Source: Planctomycetaceae bacterium
GTDB taxonomy: Bacteria; Planctomycetota; Planctomycetia; Pirellulales; Pirellulaceae
DNA length: 64,000 nucleotides
Reading direction: 5' to 3'
Assembly: GCA_002726245.1 (NCBI GenBank)
Contig: PBSM01000033.1
Location: 40,034-104,033, forward strand
Positions 32,901 through 41,320 of the stretch are shown here, piece by piece. Below the pieces are notes generated by a model. It saw nothing but the letters and a program-made list of their open reading frames with translations. It was not told where the DNA came from and did no database searches. The number at the start of each line of letters is the position of its first letter. Position 1 is the stretch's first letter. A program made the position numbers and the translations under genes.

Positions 32901-35449
32901 AGTTGGCCGATGCTCAGCCCGCGGATTCTTACTTGTGGGCCGCCGTTCTTAGCTCCTTGAACAGCGACAATGCAACCGCCGTGTTGAAAGCGCATCAGGC
33001 TTTGCCCGCGAATCAGCACCATGACAACATCTCGCAAGAGATCCTATCGATTGCGATTCGGTTGGGAAACGAAGGGGCATTCGAGCAGGGTTTGCAAGCT
33101 GTATTCGGTGACTCGCCGACCGGTCGCATCAGCGCTAAGCAATTCGTGGCTCTTGCCAAAGTGTTGGACGCCGCCGATCGGCGCGACAAGTCACTCGCGG
33201 CCACATTGAATGCTGAGACGGCTGAGCGGGTCCGCAATAGCTATCTCTCCGCGGTTACCGTCGTACGCGAACAGAAGATGCCGGACGAGCTTCGGCACGC
33301 GCTTGTTTCGTTTATCGCCCGGCCATTCGGAAGTGCGTCTCGAGAGCTACTCGGCCCGTTCGCGGAAAGACGAGCGACCGGGCTGAAGCGAGTCGCCGGT
33401 TTGATCTCCGTTCAGCAATCGCCTGAAATCCAACAAGCCGCCATCGCGGCGTTGTCACGCTCTGGCGATGCGCCGGGCTCGCTGTTGCTCGATCGTTGGC
33501 GTTCAGTTGGGCCGAACTCACGTGCGGACATTCTTGATGCACTGCTTAGCCGTGAAGCGTGGGCGAAAGAGCTCGTCGCGACGCTGCAGACCGGCATGAT
33601 CAAAGCGTCTCAGCTTGATGCCGCTCGCCGGCAGCGGCTTATGACGCATGCCAACGCCGAGATTCGCGAGATTGCCGTTGAGCTTCTTCAAGGTCGTGGC
33701 TCGCCATCGCGCGAGGCGGTTGTCGAGGCGTACCGTCCCGCGCTAGCGAACAACACGGATGCCGAACGCGGTCGGGTCGTCTTCCGGAAGAGTTGTGCTT
33801 CGTGCCACCGGTTGGAAGAGCATGGGCACATCGTCGGCCCTGATCTTACCGCCTTGACCAACCGCTCGCCCGAAGGAATGCTGACCACGATTCTCGATCC
33901 GAATCGGGAGGTCGATGCGCGTTACATCGCGTGGACTGCGATCGATCAACAAGGACGCTCGATGACTGGTATTATCGCGGAGGAAACTTCGTCCTCTGTA
34001 CGGCTGCGAGAAGCCAACGGCAAGGAGCACACCATTGTACGCGCCGATCTCGACGAATTGCGATCTACCGAACGCTCGATCATGCCGGAAGGACTAGAAC
34101 GCGATCTGACTCCGCAAGATATGGCGGATGTTCTTGCGTATGTGATTGGGTTCGATTCACCGCCGAAGTCGTTTCCCGGCAACAAGCCTCGTGTGATTAA
34201 CGCAAACGACGCAGGCGAATTCCGCCTGACGGCTGCGACCGGCGCAATTCGTGGTGAGGCGATCGTTTTCGAGGCGCCGTTCGCGAACATTGGCTATTGG
34301 CATGGCGAGAAGGATCGTGTCGCTTGGAAGTTGGAAGCAGCCGTGGGTACGTACGACGTGTACATCGATTGGTCCTGCGCAAACGATTCCGCGGGGAACC
34401 GATTTCGAATCGATGGGCTCGCAGATTCGATTACGGGCGTCGTGCTCGCGACTGGAGGCTGGGATCGTTATCAGCAACGCAAAGTGGCAACCACCAAACT
34501 TTCGGCGGGCGGGCCGTTGATCACCGTCCGCCCGGACGGCCCGCTTGCGAAGCGTGCGTTATTCGATCTGCGAGAAATCCGGCTCGTTCCGGCAGGCAAC
34601 ACGACTCAATTCACGCCCACAACGACGGCCGATAGCCCATTACCTCGTTACGCTCAGGCGATCGCGCCGTTTCTTCTCGATGAATCGCAAAGCCGCGAGC
34701 GAAGGCAGCTTGCGATCGATCGTCGTCCCGGAATGGGGCCGCCCATCGTGTCGCTGTTGGCTGCCGACATTAAGGGCGATATCGACGAAGAGTATCGTCG
34801 CGTCCCGTGGATCTGGCGGGTCGCGATCGCCGTCGCCAAGCGGAACGACGGTGGCGAGCTTCGCGATTTGCTTGATGTTAGCTTGCCGCGCGACAACGAA
34901 CCACTTCGAGACTGGCAGGCGGTTGTGATTGGCGGCGGAATCATCAACGGCGTCAGTCAACTCGGGCTTTGGCCCGATCAACGGCTTGCCGAGATCCTGG
35001 CGGGGGTGCCCGATGCGAAACAACGCTGGCCGCGCGCTCTGCAACTTGCCGCGAAGATGGCTGATGATGAGAACGTCCGTTCCGGCACGCGTTACGACGC
35101 GTTGCGGATGATCGCGGTGGCAGGCTGGAAGGAGCAAGGGCCACACCTCGTCGAATACTTGGCCGATGGAACACCCGACGAACTGCAGATGGGAGCCGTT
35201 AGCGGGCTCGCGGATATCCAGTCAGATGAAGTCAGTAAGCCCTTGATCGAAGCTCTGCCGCGGCTGTCGGATCGGAACGGCAAGCTCGCCATGGACGGCC
35301 TCTTGCGAACTGAGCAACGAAGCCTGGCCTTGCTCGAAGCTGTCCGGTCCGGCCAAATCGCCACGGGCCTTGTCGATGCGAGTGCCCTGCGGAAGCATCA
35401 GTCGTCGCGTGTGCAGACGTTGGCAAAGGAAGTTCTTGGCAACAACTAA
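29936..35449 (+). CDS. giant exported fusion: neutral ceramidase-like, beta-propeller, HEAT, heme domain
   Basis: The 1837-residue protein starts with a signal peptide (LLLTGLTVLTIADRAFAA). Residues about 30-445 resemble neutral/alkaline ceramidase (VDITPDYPIRLNGFGGR, THSHCTPKV with metal-ligand His residues, SYACHCVTL). About 470-840 is a membrane-bound-dehydrogenase-type propeller (AIDFGPDGRLWVAEMNDYG). HEAT-like helices follow to about 1240. A PVC-type heme-binding domain (GRVVFRKSCASCHRLEEHG, CxxCH at about 1287-1291; VGPDLTALTNRS) covers 1275-1410. A beta-sandwich, possibly sugar-binding, lies at 1420-1545, and HEAT-like repeats end the protein. The propeller plus heme set is common in planctomycetes; the ceramidase head is the unusual addition. 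An ABC-F gene starts at the next base. The frame is intact throughout. Confidence 0.85.
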   Translation: MPASLRLLLTGLTVLTIADRAFAADEQAASYCVGTAKVDITPDYPIRLNGFGGRREESEGVSQRIYARALVIVPAGQRPLVIITIDSLGVRMSMVDEVAGRLKQEFGIPRANVALTFTHSHCTPKVNGASDNIFSQPIPPAHQEHIDRYTTELTDKIERAVRDAIKNAWYATLEWGVGQVGFAMNRRTPGGPVDHDLPVLVIRDEDLGEIQAVYVSYACHCVTLSFNQISGDWAGYAAEMIERSVPDATALVSIGCGSDSNPSSGVTGDKVELAEAQGAEIATEVSRLLKTKLRPITGQPTATLNRIKLPLNDPPTKEQLEAMVKTGGAAGYNAQTQLAKLERGEELLTAIDYPVQTFSFGEDLSIVFLAGEVCVDYSLRLKRELNAERIWFNAYSNDFCSYIPSERLVKEGGYGGGAEIPYFALPSTLRPGLEQLIVDEVKRQVPVVFHVPDGTQGVPPKSPEASLNCLQTHADLRVELVAAEPLVVDPVAIDFGPDGRLWVAEMNDYGRGVYEKFEQTGRVRWLRDNDGDGRFDEAHTFVDGLRFPTDVKVQPEGILICDAPDILLAVDTDNDGKADSVDKLFTGFEVRNAQARVNSLRLGLDNWLYGSCGLFGGNVTNPFTNKTVDVSGRDFRVHPDDGVLEAATGRSQQGRCRNDWGDWFGCTNGTLIMHYPIEDRYHRRNPLVASPRAVGVANGPDASKLIPAGELVRFELSGSPGRPTSACGLGIYRDVLLGDEYYGNAFTCEPVHQLVHRLVLEPNGVTFAGQRAATETDREFLTSTDRWFRPVQVRTGPDGAIWVVDMYRYVIEHGRWIPQEALAELDVFAGRGRGRIYRIAPADESRKLRAWPRLDKMNDEELVQQLDTPNGTVRDLAQQILVSEIRVKAVPALKQLVTKARLPQGQLHAICTLDGLGRLSTDDLLAVLKSRHHEVLRHAIRLCEGDLTDATLLQAVIDLAKHPDLRVRRQVAYTLGESNTSAAAKTLAELADAQPADSYLWAAVLSSLNSDNATAVLKAHQALPANQHHDNISQEILSIAIRLGNEGAFEQGLQAVFGDSPTGRISAKQFVALAKVLDAADRRDKSLAATLNAETAERVRNSYLSAVTVVREQKMPDELRHALVSFIARPFGSASRELLGPFAERRATGLKRVAGLISVQQSPEIQQAAIAALSRSGDAPGSLLLDRWRSVGPNSRADILDALLSREAWAKELVATLQTGMIKASQLDAARRQRLMTHANAEIREIAVELLQGRGSPSREAVVEAYRPALANNTDAERGRVVFRKSCASCHRLEEHGHIVGPDLTALTNRSPEGMLTTILDPNREVDARYIAWTAIDQQGRSMTGIIAEETSSSVRLREANGKEHTIVRADLDELRSTERSIMPEGLERDLTPQDMADVLAYVIGFDSPPKSFPGNKPRVINANDAGEFRLTAATGAIRGEAIVFEAPFANIGYWHGEKDRVAWKLEAAVGTYDVYIDWSCANDSAGNRFRIDGLADSITGVVLATGGWDRYQQRKVATTKLSAGGPLITVRPDGPLAKRALFDLREIRLVPAGNTTQFTPTTTADSPLPRYAQAIAPFLLDESQSRERRQLAIDRRPGMGPPIVSLLAADIKGDIDEEYRRVPWIWRVAIAVAKRNDGGELRDLLDVSLPRDNEPLRDWQAVVIGGGIINGVSQLGLWPDQRLAEILAGVPDAKQRWPRALQLAAKMADDENVRSGTRYDALRMIAVAGWKEQGPHLVEYLADGTPDELQMGAVSGLADIQSDEVSKPLIEALPRLSDRNGKLAMDGLLRTEQRSLALLEAVRSGQIATGLVDASALRKHQSSRVQTLAKEVLGNN

Positions 35450-37258
35450 ATGCCCCTTGTCACGATCAAAGATCTAAGTATTCGGTATCACGGTCCGGCG
35501 CTGTTGGATGATGTGTCGTGTCAGATCGACGAGGGCCAGCGTATTGGATTGCTCGGCCGGAACGGCGCAGGCAAGACGACTTTCATGCGGATGCTGTGCG
35601 GAGATGTCGAGCCCGACGGCGGTGAGATTTCTTTTACGGATGGAGCATTCGTTTCACTCTTGCCACAGGACGTGCCGCAAGAGCTAACCGGGACCGTCGA
35701 AGAGATCGTCGCGGCCGGTCTCGCGAGGCGGCCTCCAAACGAAGCGGTTGACGAGCACGAAGCAGAATGGCGGAGAGAACGCAGCCTCGAGCAGATTCTG
35801 TCGCGGATGGAACTGTCGGCGGACGATCGATTCGAACTGCTGTCGTCGGGAATGAAACGGCGTGTCCTGCTGGCACAGGCGATCGTCTCGGAGCCTGAAC
35901 TCCTGTTGCTCGATGAGCCGACGAACCACTTGGATATCGAAGCGATCACATGGCTGGAAGAGTTTCTCGGACGGTGGAAGACGACGCTGCTGTTCGTGAC
36001 GCACGATCGGATGTTCCTTCGCCAACTCGCAACGCGGATTCTGGAGATCGACCGCGGACGCATCTTTGATTGGTCGTGTGATTACGAGACGTTCCTACGG
36101 CGTAAAGAAGAATCGCTCGCAGCCGAAGAGAAGCAGAATGCCCTGTTTGACAAGCGGCTCGCGGTAGAGGAGAAGTGGATTCGCCAGGGAATAAAGGCTA
36201 GGCGGACGCGAAACGAGGGACGCGTCCGGGCTCTGAAGGCGATGCGCGAGGAACGCCGCGAACGCCGCGGCAAAGAAGGCACGGTCCGGTTGCGGATTCA
36301 GGAAGCGAATCGCAGCGGCCAACTCGTCGCGGAAGTCGATTGGATCACTTTCGCCTATGGTGATGAGCCGATTGTGACTAACTTCTCGACGACCATCATG
36401 CGTGGCGACAAAGTCGGAATCATTGGTCCCAACGGTGCGGGTAAGACAACGCTGCTGCGGCTAATCCTTGGCCAGCTAGAGCCGCGGCAGGGAAGAGTGC
36501 GAACGGGAACGAACCTCGAAATCGCCTACTTCGATCAACTGCGCCAGCAACTTGACGACAACCAGACTGTTCAGGAGAGCGTCGGTGAGGGAAGTGATTC
36601 CGTTGGTGTCGGCGAAACGAACCAGCACGTCATCGGCTATCTGCAGAAGTTCCTTTTCCCTCCTGAGCGAGCCCGCATGCCGATTAGTTTCCTTTCGGGT
36701 GGCGAACGCAACCGTGTGCTGCTTGCTAAACTGTTTTCGAAGCCCGCGAATGTCATCGTGCTCGACGAACCCACGAATGATCTTGATGCAGAGACGTTGG
36801 AGTTATTGGAAGAGCGGCTAATGGAGTTCCGCGGAACGGTGCTGCTCGTCAGCCATGATCGCGAGTTTCTCAACAACGTCGTTACCAGTGTGATCGCGTT
36901 CGAGCCGAGTGGCGTGAGAGAGTATTTCGGCGGCTATGACGATTGGTTGCGGCAACGGACTCCTACCACGAAGCAGCAGGTGAAGGAAGCGACTGCCAAA
37001 GCGGAGACCAAGCCCACCTTGAAACCGGAGCCGACCCAGCGGAAGCTCAGCTACAAAGAACAGCAGGAGTTGGCTGGTCTGCCGGAGTTGATCGAGGAAA
37101 TGGAAAGGCAGATCGCCGAGGCGCACGAACAGATGGCAGACCCAAGGTTCTACCAGCAGTCGGGTGAGCAGATCGCGGCTGGGCAAGAAGGCTTAAGAGC
37201 ACTAGAGTCACGACTCGAGCAGGCGTTTGCGAGATGGGAAGAGCTGGAAGCGGGGTGA
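35450..37258 (+). CDS. ABC-F family ATPase (Uup-like)
   Basis: The 602-residue soluble protein has two ABC cassettes. The first has Walker A GRNGAGKTT (about 36-44), signature LSSGMKRRVLLAQ and Walker B LLLLDEPTNHLD. A basic linker (RQGIKARRTRNEGRVRALKAM) separates it from the second, with GPNGAGKTT (about 326), LSGGERNRVLLAK and VIVLDEPTNDLD. A C-terminal coiled-coil domain begins about residue 530, as in Uup. ABC-F proteins act on the ribosome or, for Uup, in DNA and ribosome maintenance, and do not transport. The ATG follows the TAA of the preceding gene without a gap, implying translational coupling. The two products have no obvious functional link. Confidence 0.92.
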   Translation: MPLVTIKDLSIRYHGPALLDDVSCQIDEGQRIGLLGRNGAGKTTFMRMLCGDVEPDGGEISFTDGAFVSLLPQDVPQELTGTVEEIVAAGLARRPPNEAVDEHEAEWRRERSLEQILSRMELSADDRFELLSSGMKRRVLLAQAIVSEPELLLLDEPTNHLDIEAITWLEEFLGRWKTTLLFVTHDRMFLRQLATRILEIDRGRIFDWSCDYETFLRRKEESLAAEEKQNALFDKRLAVEEKWIRQGIKARRTRNEGRVRALKAMREERRERRGKEGTVRLRIQEANRSGQLVAEVDWITFAYGDEPIVTNFSTTIMRGDKVGIIGPNGAGKTTLLRLILGQLEPRQGRVRTGTNLEIAYFDQLRQQLDDNQTVQESVGEGSDSVGVGETNQHVIGYLQKFLFPPERARMPISFLSGGERNRVLLAKLFSKPANVIVLDEPTNDLDAETLELLEERLMEFRGTVLLVSHDREFLNNVVTSVIAFEPSGVREYFGGYDDWLRQRTPTTKQQVKEATAKAETKPTLKPEPTQRKLSYKEQQELAGLPELIEEMERQIAEAHEQMADPRFYQQSGEQIAAGQEGLRALESRLEQAFARWEELEAG

Positions 37259-37261
37259 AGC

Positions 37262-37286
37262 AGGTCTCGCTCAGCGAGCGGGACTT
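37262..37286. repeat. palindrome, family A variant
   Basis: AGGTCTCGCTC and GAGCGGGACTT arms around AGC keep the 25-bp layout of family A. It starts three bases after the stop of the ABC-F gene. Confidence 0.6.
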
Positions 37287-37303
37287 ACGAACAGATTGCG
37301 AGT

Positions 37304-37669
37304 TCACAGCTTTTCAAGGAAGCCGCGATCGTGCGGATGTGAGATCTGCAGGCCGAGGCCCCGGCACCACGCACCGAGCAGGCCGATCAAGCAAAGTGCA
37401 GCGGCTGCGAGAAAACGCAAACAGCGCACAAGGGCGACGGCGATCATCCACAATGCAAAGCATAGCTGACGGCAACCGCCAACGAGCAGGCTGGCGACTG
37501 TCATGCCCACGGACTCCATCCGCTGATGGCAATATGGACAATGGCTATCGCACTCTTCGTGGGTATGTGCCTTGTGATCGCGACGGACGGGCGGCGCGTC
37601 GGCGTAGTGGCCATGCGAGCTTTGAAACGGAAACGACCAGCGGCTGCTCGTGACGGTTGCTTCTTTCAT
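37304..37669 (-). CDS. small membrane protein with His/Cys-rich N-terminus
   Basis: The predicted product has 121 residues. HTHEECDSHCPYCHQRM (about residues 35-51) could bind metal, and VASLLVGGCRQLCFALWMIAVALV plus FLAAAALCLIGLLGAWCRGLGL form one or two membrane helices. I recognise no family. The start at 37669 (MKEATVTSS) has AAAGG about 9 bases upstream. The frame is open further upstream but that part looks non-coding. It lies opposite in strand to its neighbours. Moderate confidence that it is a gene. Confidence 0.45.
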   Translation of the reverse strand: MKEATVTSSRWSFPFQSSHGHYADAPPVRRDHKAHTHEECDSHCPYCHQRMESVGMTVASLLVGGCRQLCFALWMIAVALVRCLRFLAAAALCLIGLLGAWCRGLGLQISHPHDRGFLEKL

Positions 37670-37978
37670 GAGAGAGGCCTTTGTTGTGCGGGAGGGAGTG
37701 CGTATTCCCGCAGTGTTCGTTTGCTCGTGGCATTTCTTGGTAGCGATTCGAGGTTTTTTTCGAGACCATCCGGACACCTCGGAAGGGTGGCCAGCAGACG
37801 GGCGTTTCGATACACTGTCTGCCTGACCGGCATGTCGAATTGAGTACGTTCTGTTAGCTCTATCCCGGGTGGCGTTGCCTGCTTCGCTCGTCTTGCTTGT
37901 CGCCCGAATTGCATCGATAAGGACGGCGTCGTGCCCGTTCACGAACTTCAGGATTCCAACAGCCACGAGGGGAAAGGC
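37670..37978. other. intergenic region upstream of slyD
   Basis: This 309-base gap holds the divergent upstream regions of the small minus-strand ORF and slyD. No hairpin with a T tract and no repeat of the families listed here was found. AGGGGAAAGG just before 37979 is the slyD ribosome binding site. Confidence 0.4.
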
Positions 37979-38449
37979 ATGCAAGTCGCGACGAATACGG
38001 TCGTAGCCATCGACTATACGCTCACGGACGACGATGGGGAGGTGCTTGACACTTCGGAAGGACGAGAGCCTCTCAGTTACTTACACGGAGGCGGAGGCAT
38101 CATTCCCGGGTTGGAACGCGAGTTGGAAGGCAAGACGACTGGCGATGAGATGAAGGTTTCCGTTTCCGCTGCGGATGCCTATGGCGAGCGGAACGAGGTT
38201 CTGCGGCAGGAGGTGCCCCGAGATCAGTTGGCCGAGATCGACGATCTGGAAGTTGGGATGCAGTTCCGAGTCGATACCAACGATGGCCCGATGATGATCA
38301 CGATCGTTGGCCTCGCGGACGATATCGTAACGATCGACGGAAACCATCCTTTGGCTGGCATGGCACTACACTTTGACGTCGCCGTCCGCGAAGTACGTGA
38401 CGCGACCGAGGAAGAGATCGCTCACGGGCTGGGTGGGCACGAGCATTAG
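37979..38449 (+). CDS. slyD: SlyD-like FKBP-type peptidyl-prolyl isomerase
   Basis: The 156-residue protein has an FKBP domain with an inserted IF chaperone domain, as in SlyD. Characteristic are VVAIDYTLTDDDGEVLDTSEG at the start, PLSYLHGGGGIIPGLERELEG, the IF region (AYGERNEVLRQEVPRDQL), and VTIDGNHPLAGMALHFDVAVREV. It catalyses proline isomerisation and holds folding intermediates. The tail is short (GLGGHEH) and lacks the long metal-binding His/Cys tail of E. coli SlyD. The start at 37979 has a strong AGGGGAAAGG upstream and gives the normal N-terminus. Confidence 0.9.
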   Translation: MQVATNTVVAIDYTLTDDDGEVLDTSEGREPLSYLHGGGGIIPGLERELEGKTTGDEMKVSVSAADAYGERNEVLRQEVPRDQLAEIDDLEVGMQFRVDTNDGPMMITIVGLADDIVTIDGNHPLAGMALHFDVAVREVRDATEEEIAHGLGGHEH

Positions 38450-38539
38450 ACTTCGTCCGGGCTAAGTCATCTGGCAATCTCTCTCGACTCTCCTTAGGCT
38501 ATTTCGATTCAGTTCCTTTGGCCGGGAGAGAGTTGGATA

Positions 38540-39318
38540 ATGGATCTGTTCACGCTGGCGAATCTGACAACGCTGTTGATGTTGACTCTGTTGCAAGCGG
38601 TGCTGGGGTTTGACAACCTGCTATACATTTCGATTGAGTCGAAGCGTTTTCCCGAAGAGAAGCAGGCATATGTTCGCAAACTAGGCATCGGGCTGGCGAT
38701 AGGCTTGCGGATTGTGTTGCTCTTCGTCGTAACGCGCACGATCACAGCTTTCGAAGAGCCCTTCTTCGCCTGCACCTGAGCAGCGTGATCGAGGGGGAGT
38801 TCAACATCCAAAGCGTCATCACGTTCGCGGGTGGCGTCTTCATCATCTACACGGCGGTGAAAGAGATCTTTCACATGCTGGCCGTCCACGACATCGAAGG
38901 GCATGAGAAGAAGGCCGCGCAGTCGGTCGGCAAAGCAGTCATGTGGATCGTCATCATGAACCTGGTGTTTTCCTTCGACTCGATCTTGAGTGCGATGGCC
39001 CTTACCGAGAACTTCTATGTGATGGCTGGGGTGATTGTTATTAGCGGTGGCGGGATGATCTGGCTAGCCGATCATGTTGCGGAGTTCCTGAAGAAGAATC
39101 GCATGTATGAAATCCTAGGGCTGTTCGTGCTGTTCATTGTCGGGATCATGCTGGTCTCCGAAGGCGCGCACCTCGCTCATCTGCATGTATTCGAGCATGA
39201 GATACATGCGATGCAGAAGAGTACGTTCTACTTCGTGCTCGTTGTCCTGGTCCTCGTCGATGTTGTGCAGGGACGCTATCAAAAGAAGTTGCTAGCAGAG
39301 CAGGCACAAGGGCACTGA
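38540..39318 (+). pseudogene. terC: TerC-family membrane protein, one-base frameshift
   Basis: Two adjoining frames together encode one TerC/YkoY-type integral membrane protein of about 259 residues. The first (to 38779) has LLMLTLLQAVLGFDNLLYISI, with the conserved membrane Asp, and GLRIVLLFVV. The second continues IEGEFNIQSVITFAGGVFIIYTAVKEI, FSFDSILSAMAL (second conserved Asp motif) and ends after several more helices. The break is at about 38770: GCCTGC where GCCCTGCACCTG would restore FFALHLSSVIEG. One C is missing from a CCC run. TerC proteins are implicated in metal export at the membrane. Either a real inactivation or a sequencing error; everything else is intact. Confidence 0.8.
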
Positions 39319-39476
39319 CGTCATGCTGGTCTTCGTGTGAAACGGCGAAGGCTCGCCATCACAGATCGCATAACCCACAAAACGGGCTACGGTTTGCGGT
39401 GACTCTTGGTCGATGAACTGATCTGTATGGCGACGTGGTGCGCCTCCACACGGCTCAACCGATCAGAGTGACAGCG

Positions 39477-40157
39477 ATGGAAAAGAAACTGATTCAGCTC
39501 GGGTTTTGTGTTCTTCTAGCAGGCTGCGCGCCGGCCGGTACAAGGCAGCAACCGTTGTTCTCCAACGCGAGTGCTCCTTCAACAGATGACCAGCAGCAGT
39601 TGGCACAACAGCAACCGCAAGTGCCGCAACAGCAAGCCAGCACGCCAGCAGGACCGGAAGAGTCTGGTTTCTCCGTCGGGAAGATGCTTCAGTTTGTAGG
39701 TTTCCAAAAGAAGCCGGAAACGCAATCTCTGACGGTACAACCCCTATCGGTTGAAGTCCCGACTCCTCAGGCGACTCAACTGCAAGCCCTCATCAAGGAA
39801 GTCGCGGGACGGGCGGCGGAATTGAATGTCAACGATGCTCCTGAAACGACTCGACAAAAGGCGAACGGAATCTTGGAAGCATTGCAGCATTGGGACGGAC
39901 AAGTCGCCCAGACTCAGGCGACCGGCAGTCTTAATATCGGCACGTCGCAGCTACTGAATTCGTTTGTGGGACAGATCCGCAACCAAGCACAAAGCTTGGT
40001 GCAACGCGTCCCCACGCCGGAGAGCATTGGCGCCGTAAAGCAAACGGCAAGCAATCTCTACGCGGCAGGCCAAACGCTTGGTGGCGTGATCAACCAAGTC
40101 CGCGGTATCCCGCACGCGTTTGCTAATCAAGCAACGTCAGCACCGCTGCTTCGTTAG
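39477..40157 (+). CDS. Gln-rich lipoprotein of unknown function
   Basis: The 226-residue protein has a lipoprotein signal LIQLGFCVLLAGC (Cys about 17). A disordered stretch follows, rich in Gln and Pro (QQQLAQQQPQVPQQQ), and then a helical C-terminal half (LQALIKEVAGRAAELNVNDAP, FVGQIRNQAQSLVQRV). I recognise no family. The start at 39477 gives the lipobox its normal place; a longer in-frame start at 39435 would bury it. The product probably sits in an outer or inner membrane leaflet. The lptF/G-like gene converges on it 18 bases away. Confidence 0.65.
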   Translation: MEKKLIQLGFCVLLAGCAPAGTRQQPLFSNASAPSTDDQQQLAQQQPQVPQQQASTPAGPEESGFSVGKMLQFVGFQKKPETQSLTVQPLSVEVPTPQATQLQALIKEVAGRAAELNVNDAPETTRQKANGILEALQHWDGQVAQTQATGSLNIGTSQLLNSFVGQIRNQAQSLVQRVPTPESIGAVKQTASNLYAAGQTLGGVINQVRGIPHAFANQATSAPLLR

Positions 40158-40175
40158 GCGATATGCCGCTCGCAA

Positions 40176-41294
40176 TCATTCCCACAGCGGCTGCGACAGC
40201 GCTGCCGCGGCTGGACCGAGAATGATCAGCGGGCACCAGGCGGCTTGAGCGGGCGTCAGGAGAAAGCCGCTGGCTCCCATCCCCTGGCAGCAGAACAGAA
40301 TGCCGAAGTAGGCGATCACAACCACGACGCCCAGACCAACGGCGACGAAGGCATTCCGATTCTGCCTGGTCAACACAAGCGGTAGGCCAAGCATGAACAA
40401 AGACACGTCGAGAAACGGTTGCACGAATCGCGAGTGCATTGACACTCGCGTTTGAAGGCCAAAGTCCAAGCTGGGATTCCGTAGTCCGCGGACTAGCTCC
40501 GCAGTTGACGCATACTCACGCCATCGCTGGCCGCCCACAAGATCCGCAAAGCTCACGTCGCTAACGACAAAGCACTGATTGGACTGCAAGTCTGTATCGA
40601 GTGGCGTGAGAATGACCGGCTGCCCTTCGATAATGACGGACGCCATCTCTGCGATTTGCTGTGGCTCGGAGACGTCCTCCAACAAGTACCCGCCCGGCCG
40701 GTTTCCCTCTGGGGCAGAGTAGTACGCGTTCGCGGCTTCCAGCGTTCGGCCGAAATCGCCAAGCCTTCGGTCCAGCGTGAATCGCGCCTCCTCGATACGC
40801 TTTTCATTCATATAAGCCGCGCGCCCGCCAATCAAGATGTCGGTTCGATTATCTCGCACCGAATCGACACTCCGCGGCGTATCGCCGAGCCAGTTTTGTG
40901 CGTTGCGTACGAGCTTGTCTCTCACGGCGGGAATTAGCAGTTCGCGGTTCGCAGCCGCTAATCCGGCAACGACTACGGCCGAGACAAGTAGCGGACGAAT
41001 GATTCGTCGCGTTGTAATGCCTGCCGCCATCAAGGCCGTGAATTCGTTCGTCTTTTGCAACCAAGTGACTGCAAACATCGCAGCCAGCAACGCCAGCAAG
41101 CCACTTGCTCGATCGAAGAACCACGGGAGACGTGCCGAGTAGTATTTCGCGACAACTGCAACATCACCATAGCCCAGGAATTCGTCGAGGTTACTGAACG
41201 CATCGATCACGATGTACAAACCAGCCATACTCAAAAAGCATGACAGTAGCACTTTGATAAACAGTCGCAGCAGATAGCGGTCGAATGTTTTCAC
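40176..41294 (-). CDS. LptF/LptG family permease
   Basis: The 372-residue protein has six predicted membrane helices, three at each end, with a periplasmic beta-jellyroll domain between (about 130-270). The N-terminal FDRYLLRLFIKVLLSCFL and the LQKTNEFTALMAAGI cytoplasmic loop are typical of LptF/LptG. These proteins form the transmembrane part of the LptB2FG complex that extracts lipopolysaccharide for transport to the outer membrane. Only one permease is present here, so it is unclear whether it is F or G. Presence fits an outer membrane in the host. Confidence 0.85.
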   Translation of the reverse strand: MKTFDRYLLRLFIKVLLSCFLSMAGLYIVIDAFSNLDEFLGYGDVAVVAKYYSARLPWFFDRASGLLALLAAMFAVTWLQKTNEFTALMAAGITTRRIIRPLLVSAVVVAGLAAANRELLIPAVRDKLVRNAQNWLGDTPRSVDSVRDNRTDILIGGRAAYMNEKRIEEARFTLDRRLGDFGRTLEAANAYYSAPEGNRPGGYLLEDVSEPQQIAEMASVIIEGQPVILTPLDTDLQSNQCFVVSDVSFADLVGGQRWREYASTAELVRGLRNPSLDFGLQTRVSMHSRFVQPFLDVSLFMLGLPLVLTRQNRNAFVAVGLGVVVVIAYFGILFCCQGMGASGFLLTPAQAAWCPLIILGPAAAALSQPLWE

Positions 41295-41320
41295 CGAAAC
41301 TCCGTTCCCGATGAACGCGG

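Noticed and set aside
37670..37984. Upstream extension of the small minus-strand ORF at 37304
   Set aside because: The extension overlaps the slyD start and lacks coding character; the shorter start has a plausible ribosome binding site.
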